64,000 nucleotides of DNA from an uncultured Clostridia bacterium (GCA_947625245.1 CANQNO010000002.1:62001-126000), one strand, 5' to 3'; positions 23,418 to 32,230 are shown, counted from the stretch's first letter. The notes: generated by a model not told the origin, from the letters alone. Numbers and translations are program-made.

Positions 23418-25220
23418 ATGAAAAAATTTACTTCGGCAACTTTAAGAAAGACTTTTTTGGATTTCTTTGCAAAGAGAGGCCACGCCGTAATACCTTCGGC
23501 GTCGCTGATTCCCGAAAACGACCCCACGGTGCTGTTTACCACGGCGGGTATGCACCCCCTCGTGCCCTATCTTCTGGGCGAAAGGCACCCCGCGGGCAAG
23601 CGGCTCTGCGACGTGCAGAAGTGTGTGCGCACGGGCGATATCGACGACGTGGGCGACTCTTCCCACTGCACCTTTTTCGAAATGCTCGGCAATTGGTCGC
23701 TGGGCGATTATTTCAAAGAGGAAATGATTCCCCTCTCTTATGAGTTTTTAACGGAGTGTCTCGGAATTCCCTCCGACGACATTGCCGTCACCTGTTTTGC
23801 GGGCGACGGCGACTGCCCGCGCGACGAAGAGAGCGCGGCGCTGTGGGAGAAGTGCGGCATCAAAAAACAGCACATATTCTATCTTCCCAAATCGGGGAAC
23901 TGGTGGGGTCCCGCCGGTACCACGGGACCTTGCGGACCCGATACCGAAATGCACATAATCCGCAACCATGCAGAAGCGGACAAGCTTTCGCCTTTGGAAT
24001 TCGAAAAGGCGCCCGCGGGCACTTTCCTCGAAATCTGGAACGACGTGTTCATGCAGTACAACAAAACCGCGGACGGCAGGTACGAACCGCTTAAACAGCG
24101 CAACGTGGATACGGGCATGGGGCTGGAACGCACCCTGTGTATCCTTAACGGCAAAGACAGCGTTTACGAAACCGACCTGTTCGGCGGCGCTATCGAAATG
24201 ATTGAAAAGCTCACGGGCAAAAAATACGGCGAAAGCGCCGAAGTCACCCGCGCTTTCCGCGTGGTTGCCGACCACGTCCGCACTGCTACTTTTATGTTGG
24301 GCGACCAAAAGGGAGTGGTGCCCTCCAACACCGACCAGGGCTATATCCTGCGCAGGATCATCCGCCGCGCAGTGCGCTTCGGGCGCAACATAGGTTTGGG
24401 GCAGGGCGCCCTTAAAGACATTGCGGGGACTTTCATATCCGAATATTCCCCCGTTTATCCCGAACTCGAAGCCAACAAGGGCAGGATAGAGGAAGAGCTC
24501 GAAAAAGAAGAACTCAAATTTTCCCGCACCCTGCAGCAGGGTCTGCGCGAATTCGAAAAGGTTGCGCAATCATTGCCCGCGGGCGGCATGATAGACGGCG
24601 CCACGGCGTTCCACCTGTACGACACTTACGGCTTCCCCGTGGAAATTACGGGCGAAATGGCGCGGGAAAAGGACTTTACGGTGGACGTAAAGGGCTATGA
24701 AGCGGCGTTTGCCGAACATCAGGAAAAGAGCCGCGCGGGCAGCGAGCAAAAATTTGCCTGCGGGCTTGCCGACCACAAGGAAGAAACCACAAAACTGCAC
24801 ACGGCAACCCATCTTTTACATGCGGCGCTCAAAAAGGTGTGCTCGCCCGATATCGAGCAGAAAGGCAGCAACATAACCGAAGAGAGATTGCGCTTCGACT
24901 TCAACTTCCCCCGCAAGCTCACGCCCGAAGAGGTGGCGGAAGTGGAAAGGGTCATAAACGAACAGATCGCCCTTAACGTGCCCGTCGTAATGAAAGAGAT
25001 GTCTTTGGAAGAAGCCAAAAAGCAGGGCTTTACCGGTCTTTTCGAAAACAAGTACGGCGAAAGGGTAAAAACCTATTCCATAGGCGAGTTTTCAAGGGAA
25101 ATCTGCGGCGGACCGCATGCGGCTTCCACGGGCGAGCTGGGAGTTTTTAAAATAGTCAAGCAGGAAAACGTTTCGGCGGGCGTCAAGCGCATTAAAGCCG
25201 TACTTGTTCCCGTACAATAA
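23418..25220 (+). CDS. alaS: Alanyl-tRNA synthetase, short form without C-Ala domain
   Basis: Class II synthetase charging tRNA-Ala. The aminoacylation core (TFLDFFAKRGHAVIPS, FTTAGMHPLVPYLLG, RTGDIDDVG...HCTFFEMLGNWSLGDYF) and helical tRNA-binding region are intact. So is the editing domain, with HTATHLLHA near residue 460 and CGGPH near residue 563. The protein stops at residue 600, just after the editing domain, while a typical bacterial AlaRS has about 870 residues with a DHHA1/C-Ala domain. The stop is clean and followed by non-coding sequence. The start has AAGGTGACAAT. Confidence 0.95.
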   Translation: MKKFTSATLRKTFLDFFAKRGHAVIPSASLIPENDPTVLFTTAGMHPLVPYLLGERHPAGKRLCDVQKCVRTGDIDDVGDSSHCTFFEMLGNWSLGDYFKEEMIPLSYEFLTECLGIPSDDIAVTCFAGDGDCPRDEESAALWEKCGIKKQHIFYLPKSGNWWGPAGTTGPCGPDTEMHIIRNHAEADKLSPLEFEKAPAGTFLEIWNDVFMQYNKTADGRYEPLKQRNVDTGMGLERTLCILNGKDSVYETDLFGGAIEMIEKLTGKKYGESAEVTRAFRVVADHVRTATFMLGDQKGVVPSNTDQGYILRRIIRRAVRFGRNIGLGQGALKDIAGTFISEYSPVYPELEANKGRIEEELEKEELKFSRTLQQGLREFEKVAQSLPAGGMIDGATAFHLYDTYGFPVEITGEMAREKDFTVDVKGYEAAFAEHQEKSRAGSEQKFACGLADHKEETTKLHTATHLLHAALKKVCSPDIEQKGSNITEERLRFDFNFPRKLTPEEVAEVERVINEQIALNVPVVMKEMSLEEAKKQGFTGLFENKYGERVKTYSIGEFSREICGGPHAASTGELGVFKIVKQENVSAGVKRIKAVLVPVQ

Positions 25221-25351
25221 TTTTGCCCTCTACCTTATTAATTAAATTTGCGCGCGCAACGGCTTTTTGCCGCCGCGGCGGGGCGGGGTAACGGCTGAAT
25301 TTATCCCGCTAAAATTTATAAAAAAAACTTTTAAACGCAATATAAAACAGC

Positions 25352-25380
25352 TTGACAGATATTTTATAAAATAATAAAAT
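25352..25380 (+). promoter_or_regulatory. Promoter of rplM-rpsI
   Basis: TTGACA (25352-25357), 17-base spacer, TAAAAT (25375-25380). The leader contains a small hairpin GCCGC-CGGAA-GCGGC just upstream of TTTTTAAGGAG, which could be a site for ribosomal-protein autoregulation. Confidence 0.75.
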
Positions 25381-25444
25381 AAGTTTACATTGCGACATTG
25401 AGATATGAAAAGCCGCCGGAAGCGGCATTTTTAAGGAGAAAAAG

Positions 25445-25876
25445 ATGAAAACCTATATGGCAAAGGCGGAGGCAGTCGAGAGAAAGTGGTACGTCGTTGA
25501 CGCAGCCGGCGTTCCCCTCGGCAGGCTCGCTTCAAAAGTTGCAGCCATACTTCGCGGCAAAAACAAGCCTACGTTTACGCCCAACGTCGATACCGGCGAT
25601 TTCGTCATCGTTGTCAATTGCGATAAGGTCGTGCTTACGGGTAAAAAGCTTACCGATAAATACTACAGGTACCACACGGGCTATATCGGCGGGTTAAAGG
25701 AAATAGCTTATAAAAAGATCCTTGCCGAAAAGAGCGATCTTGCCGTATACGAAGCGGTGCGCGGTATGCTTCCCAAAAATTCGCTCGGCAGAAGCATGAT
25801 AAAAAAATTAAAAGTTTACAAGGGCGCGGAACATAACCATGCGGCGCAAAAGCCCGAAGAACTCAAATTATTTTAA
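25445..25876 (+). CDS. rplM: 50S ribosomal protein L13
   Basis: Large-subunit ribosomal protein L13 of standard length (143 residues). Typical features are the start [20 protein letters not shown], the [14 protein letters not shown] segment, [14 protein letters not shown] and the [10 protein letters not shown] block before the basic end. AAGGAGAAAAAG precedes the start. It is the first gene of the conserved rplM-rpsI pair, 20 bases before rpsI. Confidence 0.98.
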   Translation: MKTYMAKAEAVERKWYVVDAAGVPLGRLASKVAAILRGKNKPTFTPNVDTGDFVIVVNCDKVVLTGKKLTDKYYRYHTGYIGGLKEIAYKKILAEKSDLAVYEAVRGMLPKNSLGRSMIKKLKVYKGAEHNHAAQKPEELKLF

Positions 25877-25896
25877 GGTGAGAGAGGTCCGTTAAT

Positions 25897-26310
25897 ATGG
25901 CTAAAACTAATATAAAGAAAAAGCTTCAATTCTGGGGAACAGGCAGAAGAAAAAAGGCAATTGCCCGCGTTCGTCTTATTCCCGCAGGAACGGGCGTTAT
26001 CCGCATAAACGACAGGGAGTTCGAAGATTATTTCCCCCAGTCGGTTTTACAGTACGTTGTAAAACAACCCCTTACGCTTTTGGGGGTAGAGTCTAAGTAC
26101 GACGTTTTGGTTAACGTTTACGGCGGCGGTTTTACGGGTCAGGCGGGCGCTATACGTTTGGGCGTGGCAAGGGCGCTGTTGCAGGCGGAAGAAGGTTGCC
26201 GTCCCGCGCTTAAAAAAGAGGGTTTCCTCACGCGCGATCCCCGCGTGAAAGAGAGAAAGAAGTACGGCTTAAAAAAGGCGCGCCGTGCACCTCAGTTCTC
26301 AAAGAGATAA
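25897..26310 (+). CDS. rpsI: 30S ribosomal protein S9
   Basis: Small-subunit ribosomal protein S9. It has [15 protein letters not shown] near the N terminus, [22 protein letters not shown], and the conserved basic tail [17 protein letters not shown] whose last residues contact P-site tRNA. The 137-residue length is normal. It is followed by a strong terminator and then by copy 3 of the structured repeat. Confidence 0.98.
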   Translation: MAKTNIKKKLQFWGTGRRKKAIARVRLIPAGTGVIRINDREFEDYFPQSVLQYVVKQPLTLLGVESKYDVLVNVYGGGFTGQAGAIRLGVARALLQAEEGCRPALKKEGFLTRDPRVKERKKYGLKKARRAPQFSKR

Positions 26311-26322
26311 TAATAAAAACAG

Positions 26323-26360
26323 AAAAAAATGTGCAGGCTTTTATGCCTGCACATTTTTTT
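26323..26360 (+). terminator. Terminator of rplM-rpsI
   Basis: Sixteen-base arms, an A-run plus ATGTGCAGGC against GCCTGCACAT plus a T-run, with a short T/A loop. Confidence 0.9.
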
Positions 26361-26368
26361 ACTCCCGA

Positions 26369-26512
26369 AAACCGCGTATAAGCTTCGCAATACCGTGTCG
26401 CCTTTACGTTTTTGCTCAGTAAGGCTAACGCCTTCGGTACGACATTTACGTCTGTGTAAACTCCTTTCGCAAAATCCGCAGGCTCCTTGTCTTGCTCGCT
26501 TCTCCGCGGTTT
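26369..26512 (+). repeat. Structured intergenic repeat, A unit, copy 3
   Basis: Ends AAACCGCG (26369-26376) and CGCGGTTT (26505-26512). It is nearly identical to copy 2 outside the middle, where a 25-base hairpin module GTAAGGC..GCCTTCGGTACGAC (26419-26443) is inserted. The following hairpin has arms TTTAC/GTAAA where copies 1 and 2 have GTAC/GTAC. Confidence 0.8.
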
Positions 26513-26740
26513 CTGTCTTCGTAAACAGTTCACGAAAATCTCGGCAAGCCGTGCCTGCGATTTTCGTGAGTTTTTGGCGGCTCTGCCGCCCTTGCCGCCA
26601 TATTTAAGCGCCCACATATTATATAATGGCGGCAATTCACACTGCTCAGGCGCAGGTATGCGCAAATTGGGTGCGCCGGCGCAAAAGCGTGGTTTTGCTT
26701 GCGCCGTAAATTATTTAAAAACTCGCTTCTCCGCGGTTTT
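26513..26740 (+). repeat. Structured intergenic repeat, B unit, copy 3
   Basis: Matches 20495-20719. H1 is perfect here: CACGAAAATC (26531-26540) with GATTTTCGTG (26559-26568). H2 is TTGCCGCCAT (26592-26601) with ATGGCGGCAA (26626-26635) around a loop again containing TTTAAGCGCCCAC. H3 is GCAAAA (26681-26686) with TTTTGC (26693-26698). It ends with CTTCTCCGCGGTTT. Confidence 0.8.
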
Positions 26741-26818
26741 TCTTCTTAATTGCATTTTTAAATAATTGCAAAGCAACTTACGTCAAATTTTGCGGTAAAA
26801 AAATTTGCGGGAATACGC

Positions 26819-26847
26819 TTGATAATTTTTCCCGCATATGATAGAAT
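26819..26847 (+). promoter_or_regulatory. Promoter of the four-TM protein gene
   Basis: TTGATA (26819-26824), 17-base spacer, extended -10 TGATAGAAT (hexamer 26842-26847). Confidence 0.7.
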
Positions 26848-26892
26848 ATATCGGGTCGTAAAAACGGCACTATTTAAAGGAGGATATGAAAA

Positions 26893-27384
26893 ATGAAAAA
26901 GTATTTGACTGTAGGTAACATACTCTTATGTCTCGCAGCCGTGTTGGGGTTGGTGTCCGTGCTTCTTATGTTCGCGCCCTCTATTACGTCAACCGTTGAA
27001 ATTTTGAGTGTTAAAAGCACCTCTTCTTTCAGCGGTGCCCGCGTGACGTTCGGTTACACCGAAACTCCGGAGAATACCAAATTATCCATACAGATATTCA
27101 AGTTCTCGTTCGGCAATTTCCTGCCCTATCTGCTTGCGCTTGTCGGAATAGTATTTGCGGTACTCGCAATTTTCGGCAAGTTGGGCAAAATAAGCGGGTT
27201 TGTAGCCGCGGGTTGCTTCCTTATCGCGGGTATTTTGTTCTTCTGTGCGCTTGCTTTCACCGTTCCTGCGGCGAAAGATGCCGATATGAAGGGTTATACC
27301 CTCGGCGCCGGAGCTATAGTTTCGGGAATTTTATCTTTAATTTCCGCGGCTCTTTGCGTTGTGCCCGTATTCCTCAAAAAGTAA
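26893..27384 (+). CDS. Small four-TM membrane protein, unknown function
   Basis: A 163-residue protein with four predicted helices (about residues 8-30, 75-96, 100-123 and 133-158) and one extracytoplasmic loop of about 45 residues between helices 1 and 2. I do not recognise the family; the arrangement resembles uncharacterised Bacillota membrane proteins with no cysteine or metal motif. AAAGGAGG precedes the start, it has its own promoter and a terminator follows, so it is a single-gene unit. There are no catalytic residues to point to. Confidence 0.75.
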   Translation: MKKYLTVGNILLCLAAVLGLVSVLLMFAPSITSTVEILSVKSTSSFSGARVTFGYTETPENTKLSIQIFKFSFGNFLPYLLALVGIVFAVLAIFGKLGKISGFVAAGCFLIAGILFFCALAFTVPAAKDADMKGYTLGAGAIVSGILSLISAALCVVPVFLKK

Positions 27385-27397
27385 AAAACCCGTTAAT

Positions 27398-27426
27398 AAA
27401 GACCCGCCGGGTGCGGGTCTTTTTTA
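27398..27426 (+). terminator. Terminator after the four-TM protein gene
   Basis: Stem AAAGACCCGC / GCGGGTCTTT with a 5-base loop and a T-run. Confidence 0.88.
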
Positions 27427-27461
27427 ATTGCCAAAGTTTTAATAAAATTACACCGCTATTA

Positions 27462-27490
27462 TTGATTTTTCGCTATCCGTATGATATAAT
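27462..27490 (+). promoter_or_regulatory. Promoter of pfp
   Basis: TTGATT (27462-27467), 17-base spacer, extended -10 TGATATAAT (hexamer 27485-27490). Expected +1 is about 27497, two bases before an in-frame ATG at 27499. Confidence 0.78.
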
Positions 27491-27555
27491 CAATATATAT
27501 GCGGCTGAAATTGTGCCGCCCGTACCACGGTATAAGAGTTCAGGGGGAATTTAAA

Positions 27556-28791
27556 ATGAAAAACGTAATTGTCGGTCAGTCAGGCGGACCCACCGCCGTA
27601 ATAAATTCGAGTTTGCTCGGCGTATACAAAACCGCGACGGACAGGGGCGCGGATATAGTCTACGGGATGGTTCACGGCATAAAAGGGCTTTTGGAAAGGG
27701 ATATAGTGGACCTTTCCCAGCGGTTTAAAAACGACCTTGACAACGACCTTTTAAAGAGGACCCCGTCCTCGTTTTTGGGCTCGTGCCGCTATAAACTTCC
27801 CGACGTAAAGGGCAATGCGGAAATTTACGAAAAGATTTTCAAAATACTGTCGGATCTTGAAATTTACGCCTTTTTCTATATCGGCGGCAACGATTCGATG
27901 GATACCATCAAAAAGTTGACCGACTACGGTGCGGAAATACACAGCCCCATAAGGTTTATAGGCGTTCCCAAAACCATAGACAACGACCTTGCCGTCACCG
28001 ACCATACTCCGGGCTTCGGCAGTGCGGCAAAGTACATAGCGGCTACCACTAAGGAAATTATCCGCGACGGGCTTGTTTACGACTATCCCGTCGTCTCCAT
28101 AATAGAAGTTATGGGGCGCAACGCGGGCTGGCTCACTGCGGCTACCGCGCTTGCAAAGGGCGAGGACTGCGAGGGAGTGGACGCAATTTATCTACCCGAA
28201 GTGGTTTTCGACCGTGAAAAATTCCTCAATTTTGTGGGCAACCTCTTAAAGCAAAACCGTTCGGTCGTTATAGCCGTCTCCGAGGGCATAAAGATAGCCG
28301 ACGGCAGATATGTATGCGAACTTTCCGAGCATGTAGACTATGTCGACGCTTTCGGGCACAAACAGCTTGCGGGCACGGCGCGCTATCTTGCGGGCGAAGT
28401 CGCAAAGACTTTCGGCGTAAAGACGAGGGCTATAGAGCTTTCTTCGCTCCAGCGCTGTGCGTCGCATATCCAGTCCCGCGTGGACGTGACCGAAGCATAC
28501 AACGCGGGCGGCGCGGCTGTAAAAGCGGCGTTCGAGGGCTTGAACGGTCAGGTTATAACCCTTAAAAGGATCACCGACGACCCCTATATGTGCATAACCG
28601 AACCCGCCGACGTGCATTTTATAGCCAACGTCGAAAAGAAGGTGCCTTTGGAGTGGATAACCCCCGACGGCGCAAACGTGAAGAGGGAGCTTACGCGCTA
28701 TATTTTCCCGCTTATTCAGGGCGAAATCGCGCCTTTATGGGTAAACGGCTTGCCCAGACATATCCGTCTTAACGTATCCACCAAAAAATAA
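27556..28791 (+). CDS. pfp: PPi-type 6-phosphofructokinase
   Basis: Phosphorylates fructose 6-phosphate in glycolysis, probably with pyrophosphate as donor and hence reversibly. The start MKNVIVGQSGGPTAVINSS gives the first nucleotide-binding loop. YIGGNDSMDT replaces the ATP-type GGDGS, and PKTIDNDL carries the Lys that marks PPi-dependent enzymes. EVMGRNAGWL and the substrate-binding HIQSR follow. I chose ATG 27556 because CAGGGGG sits at normal spacing and the conserved fold begins there, giving 411 residues. An upstream in-frame ATG at 27499 could be used on a nearly leaderless message. Confidence 0.92.
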   Translation: MKNVIVGQSGGPTAVINSSLLGVYKTATDRGADIVYGMVHGIKGLLERDIVDLSQRFKNDLDNDLLKRTPSSFLGSCRYKLPDVKGNAEIYEKIFKILSDLEIYAFFYIGGNDSMDTIKKLTDYGAEIHSPIRFIGVPKTIDNDLAVTDHTPGFGSAAKYIAATTKEIIRDGLVYDYPVVSIIEVMGRNAGWLTAATALAKGEDCEGVDAIYLPEVVFDREKFLNFVGNLLKQNRSVVIAVSEGIKIADGRYVCELSEHVDYVDAFGHKQLAGTARYLAGEVAKTFGVKTRAIELSSLQRCASHIQSRVDVTEAYNAGGAAVKAAFEGLNGQVITLKRITDDPYMCITEPADVHFIANVEKKVPLEWITPDGANVKRELTRYIFPLIQGEIAPLWVNGLPRHIRLNVSTKK

Positions 28792-28797
28792 TTTTTC

Positions 28798-28830
28798 ACC
28801 GCGGCTTAGCCGCGGTTTTATTTTTTGTTT
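28798..28830 (+). terminator. Terminator after pfp
   Basis: ACCGCGGC / GCCGCGGT stem with a TTA loop, followed by TTTATTTTTT. It also lies at the end of the convergent small gene. Confidence 0.8.
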
Positions 28831-29033
28831 TTAAGCCTGTTGCTTATTTGTTCGTGCCGCACGAGCGCTTCGTACATTATGTTCGGCATCGTTGCCGCGT
28901 TCGTCTGCGGTGCGGCGTGGCTTGCCTCCGGGGGCGGCGCGGACGGGGCTTTGGGTTCGGCGCGTTGCTCTTTTTGGGCGCTTTTCAGCCCGTCTATTGC
29001 TTTCAGTAAGTTCAGAAGTGCAAATTTTTCCAA
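28818..29033 (-). CDS. Small protein of unknown function (TTG start)
   Basis: A 71-residue product with an amphipathic N-terminal helix (EKFALLNLLKAIDGL), a Pro/Ala-rich middle and a basic C terminus (EQISNRLKNKK). I do not recognise it. The start is TTG: AAAGGAG lies nine bases upstream, the best spacing in this frame. An ATG in another frame lies only one base after the GGAG and would give an Arg-rich product of poor composition. It converges on pfp. The reading frame is probable but not certain. Confidence 0.5.
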   Translation of the reverse strand: MEKFALLNLLKAIDGLKSAQKEQRAEPKAPSAPPPEASHAAPQTNAATMPNIMYEALVRHEQISNRLKNKK

Positions 29034-29158
29034 AAACCATACTCCTTTTTATATATTTTTTTGTCAAATACAAGTTAAATTTATTGCTTAAAAATATAGT
29101 TTGGTATATAATTGATAGTACTTAAAATGTAAGTTTCTCTTCGGGAGATTTATTTATA

Positions 29159-31429
29159 ATGAAAAAACCTGTTACTAAAATTATATGCGCGACGCTTGCA
29201 ACGGTTGTTGCGGCGGGTATTTCCGCCGCCGCGGGCTGCTCGCCTTACAACAAGAGCATACAGCTTTCGGGCGAAGATATCTTCACCGCGGATAAAGCCG
29301 TATCGAACGGCGGGTTTGCCGTTGAAAAGGGCGGTTACGTCTACTTTATTAACGGCGTTACCGACAACACTGCGGACAACACTTACGGTACGCCCGACAA
29401 AGGCGCCATAAAGCGCATTTCCAAAAAGGATCTTGCCGCGCACAACTATGCTTCCGCCGAAACGGTCGTTCCCCAGATTTCCTATTCGGGCAACAACAAC
29501 GCGGGCTTGTTCATTTACGGCGACTATATCTACTATTCCACGCCGTCCAATGTCAGGGACGCCGAAGGCAACGTCAGGAACGGCGAACTCGAATTGAAGA
29601 GCGCAAAGCTCGACGGTACGGAATCCATCAAAAACGCCTATATCACTTTCCCCGACGCTTCGTACGATTTCCGTTTCGTTGAGGAGGGCGGCGAAGTGTA
29701 TGCGCTTTACGCGGCTACGGGCGAAACGCTGTTCGGCGAATCTTCGGGCGTCACCAATCTTCACTCCTTAAAGCTTTCTTCGGGCGTAAACACCCTGCTC
29801 GCATACGACGTTGCGTCCTATAAATTCGACGCGGAAGATAAGACAAATCCCGTAGTCGTATATACCATGGGCGTTTCGGGTTTCGAGACGGGCTCTTCCG
29901 AAAACTACAACCAGCTTTACAAAGTTTCGGCTTCTCAAACCGTGCCCAACGAATACGATACGGGCAGCCTCGTTTGGTGGAAAGACGGCGAAAACAGATA
30001 CGTCAACTGCGGACAGCTCGTATTCGACGGAATAGGCGGCAGCGATGCCACAAGCAAGACCCCGTTCAACTACGAGCCTGGCGACAAGACAATAAAGAAC
30101 GATCACCAGTATACCTACACGCTCGAAGCGTACGTAAACGGCAATCTCTTCTACACCCGCCATACTCCCCAGAATTCTTCGGAATATCTTTACAGCGTAA
30201 AACTTGAAGATGCGGGCGGTGAAAATTACAATCCCGTAACCGCAAACCCCGCGCAGGGCGAGGGATATATCCTCGAAAGCGGCACCACGGCTGATTCTTT
30301 CAAGTATATATTCGGTGAAAACGGCTCGCTCGAAGCCGTGCTGTACTCCGAAAGTTCGGGCGGCATTTCCATAAACCGCGTAAAAGACGGGGCGCTTTCC
30401 CGCGATATCAACAACGAAACTTACTACCGCATAGTAAGATCGGGTTCGGCTACCATACTTAACATCGATACCCAAAACGGATATGTCTATTATTCGCTGA
30501 CGGGCGGCAACGGCTACACTTTCTACCGCGTTAAATATACGGGCGGCTGGAGAGATTACGACGGTATGTTCGGGAGCGACGAAGTTAACGATTTCACTCC
30601 CGTGCGCATCCTCGACCTCGACGCTTCTTCCGATTGGTACAACCCCGAATTCATAGCCGGCAACATACTGTTCGCTTCCGAAACGGACAATATGGCAGAT
30701 TACAACTATATAATGGCGTTCGACCTCACCGAGGACGGCAATGTTATGGATAACAACCGCATAGACGCCCTCAACAAGCAGTACGACAAAATTATCGGCA
30801 CGGACGGAATAATCGCCGGCTATGCAGATGCGGATAAGTACGAAACAGCTATTTACGCCAATCTTTCGGACGCGGCGAGATACCTGTTCTATACTGCGGA
30901 CAAGGCGTACGTAGACGAGCTTGCAACTCTTTGCAACGCGGAAGTAGAGGAAGGCGCGGATTTGGTTTATTCCGACTCCACTTTAAAAAAGCTTTCCGAA
31001 TTCCTCGCCCCCGCCGAAGACAACGACTGGAAAGATTATTGCGGTCACCGCAACGTCAACGGACAGGAAGTTTACGCTAACCGCCGCGACTACTACTATT
31101 CCGTGCTCGGCACAATGACCGAAGAGGACGCAGACGCGCTTATGGAGAGTTTCAGGGCAGAATATCTCGTGAACCCTCCCGAAGAAGAACCCACGCCCAC
31201 CTGGTGGGACGGGCTCAACACGGCTGCGCGCGCGCTGTTCATAACGGGCATGTGCATTTTGGGCGTACTCGCTGTGGGCGGCATTGTAATAGGCTGCATA
31301 GCGCTGGTGCGCAAAGCGCGTACGGGCAAAGCGGAAGGCGGTACAAGGCGCCGCAGAATTAAGGTAGATACTACCGACGACAAAAATATCGACGTTTACG
31401 GACAGGGCGGCGACGGCAAGGAAGAGTAA
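29159..31429 (+). CDS. Large lipoprotein with C-terminal transmembrane helix, unknown function
   Basis: 756 residues. It has an N-terminal signal with a lipobox-like AAAGC (Cys27), then about 650 extracytoplasmic residues rich in Gly, Tyr, Asn and acidic residues with recurring strands such as GGYVYFINGV, GAIKRISKKDL, GDYIYYSTPSN and QNGYVYYSLTG. The pattern resembles beta-propeller-type DUF5050 proteins. A single helix near residues 692-716 (FITGMCILGVLAVGGIVIGCIAL) is followed by a basic patch (TRRRRIKVD). Function unknown; an envelope sensor or scaffold is possible. A weak -10 TATAAT lies at 29106 and GGGAGA precedes the start. Confidence 0.75.
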   Translation: MKKPVTKIICATLATVVAAGISAAAGCSPYNKSIQLSGEDIFTADKAVSNGGFAVEKGGYVYFINGVTDNTADNTYGTPDKGAIKRISKKDLAAHNYASAETVVPQISYSGNNNAGLFIYGDYIYYSTPSNVRDAEGNVRNGELELKSAKLDGTESIKNAYITFPDASYDFRFVEEGGEVYALYAATGETLFGESSGVTNLHSLKLSSGVNTLLAYDVASYKFDAEDKTNPVVVYTMGVSGFETGSSENYNQLYKVSASQTVPNEYDTGSLVWWKDGENRYVNCGQLVFDGIGGSDATSKTPFNYEPGDKTIKNDHQYTYTLEAYVNGNLFYTRHTPQNSSEYLYSVKLEDAGGENYNPVTANPAQGEGYILESGTTADSFKYIFGENGSLEAVLYSESSGGISINRVKDGALSRDINNETYYRIVRSGSATILNIDTQNGYVYYSLTGGNGYTFYRVKYTGGWRDYDGMFGSDEVNDFTPVRILDLDASSDWYNPEFIAGNILFASETDNMADYNYIMAFDLTEDGNVMDNNRIDALNKQYDKIIGTDGIIAGYADADKYETAIYANLSDAARYLFYTADKAYVDELATLCNAEVEEGADLVYSDSTLKKLSEFLAPAEDNDWKDYCGHRNVNGQEVYANRRDYYYSVLGTMTEEDADALMESFRAEYLVNPPEEEPTPTWWDGLNTAARALFITGMCILGVLAVGGIVIGCIALVRKARTGKAEGGTRRRRIKVDTTDDKNIDVYGQGGDGKEE

Positions 31430-31463
31430 GTTTTACCCGTAAAATAAAATTTGATTAAAATTT

Positions 31464-31501
31464 AAAAAGGCGTCTTTGCAGCGGCAAAGACGCCTTTTTT
31501 C
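31464..31501 (+). terminator. Terminator after the large lipoprotein gene
   Basis: Stem AAAAAGGCGTCTTTGC / GCAAAGACGCCTTTTTT with a short loop and T-run. Confidence 0.9.
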
Positions 31502-31708
31502 CCGATTAAAACAGTTTTTTGCATATCTGCCGCGAAAGTTGCATAAACTCGCATATTATAGCCGCTGTTTCGTTGAAAATTTTTAAAATTTCCACGGTAA
31601 AACAGTTTACAAACAGGACAAATATGAATATAATGTTACCGATTTACAGCAACATATATTTGTGTGCGGAATATGCTGTATAAAGGCTTCCACGGAGTTG
31701 ATACGTTT

Positions 31709-32230
31709 ATGGTCAGATATGTAAAATGCCCGAGATGCGATTTGAACTATATCGACGGCGAAAAACAGGAGTATTGCGACGTCTGCATAGCCGAAATGAA
31801 AGGCAACAAATTGCAGTTTGCGGATCTTGACGACGACGAGCTTGAAGAAGAGCTCGACGCCGAACTCGAAAACGACGGAATATGCCCCGTATGCGGAGTG
31901 AACCCCATCGCCGCGGGCGAAAAGATGTGCGAAAGCTGCCGCCGCCAGAAAGAGTACGAAGAGGACGAGCTGGATATAGATAAGGACGAGGAGTGGAAAA
32001 ACTACCTCGACGAGGACGACGCCGAACTCTCAACCGAAGAGACGGAGCTTGACGCCGAACTCAAAGCCGAACTCGAAGAAGAGGACGAAGAGGAAGAGGA
32101 CGAAATGTACCACGGCGAGGACGACGGCTTCGAGAGCGAGGACGTGGAATCGCTGGAAGAACTCAGCGACGAAGACTTCGACGACGATGACGACGATGAT
32201 GACGACGAAGAAGAGGACGACGATTTTTAA
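31709..32230 (+). CDS. Acidic protein with two zinc-ribbon motifs
   Basis: About 173 residues. Two CxxC-type pairs lie in the first 80 residues: CPRCDLNYI...YCDVCI and CPVCGVNPI...MCESC. The second half is extremely acidic, a run of Glu and Asp with almost no basic residue, ending in a poly-Asp/Glu tail. The zinc motifs suggest nucleic-acid or protein binding; the tail could be a nucleic-acid mimic or counter-ion region. I do not recognise the family. I chose ATG 31709 (MVRYVKCPRC) after CACGGAG; the frame is open about 15 codons further upstream. veg follows 85 bases later. Confidence 0.65.
   Translation: MVRYVKCPRCDLNYIDGEKQEYCDVCIAEMKGNKLQFADLDDDELEEELDAELENDGICPVCGVNPIAAGEKMCESCRRQKEYEEDELDIDKDEEWKNYLDEDDAELSTEETELDAELKAELEEEDEEEEDEMYHGEDDGFESEDVESLEELSDEDFDDDDDDDDDEEEDDDF

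Noticed and set aside
26228..26765. Several 90-145 codon ORFs after rpsI
   Set aside because: They are readings through the A and B repeat units; their sequences change with the compensatory helix changes and not with codon constraint.
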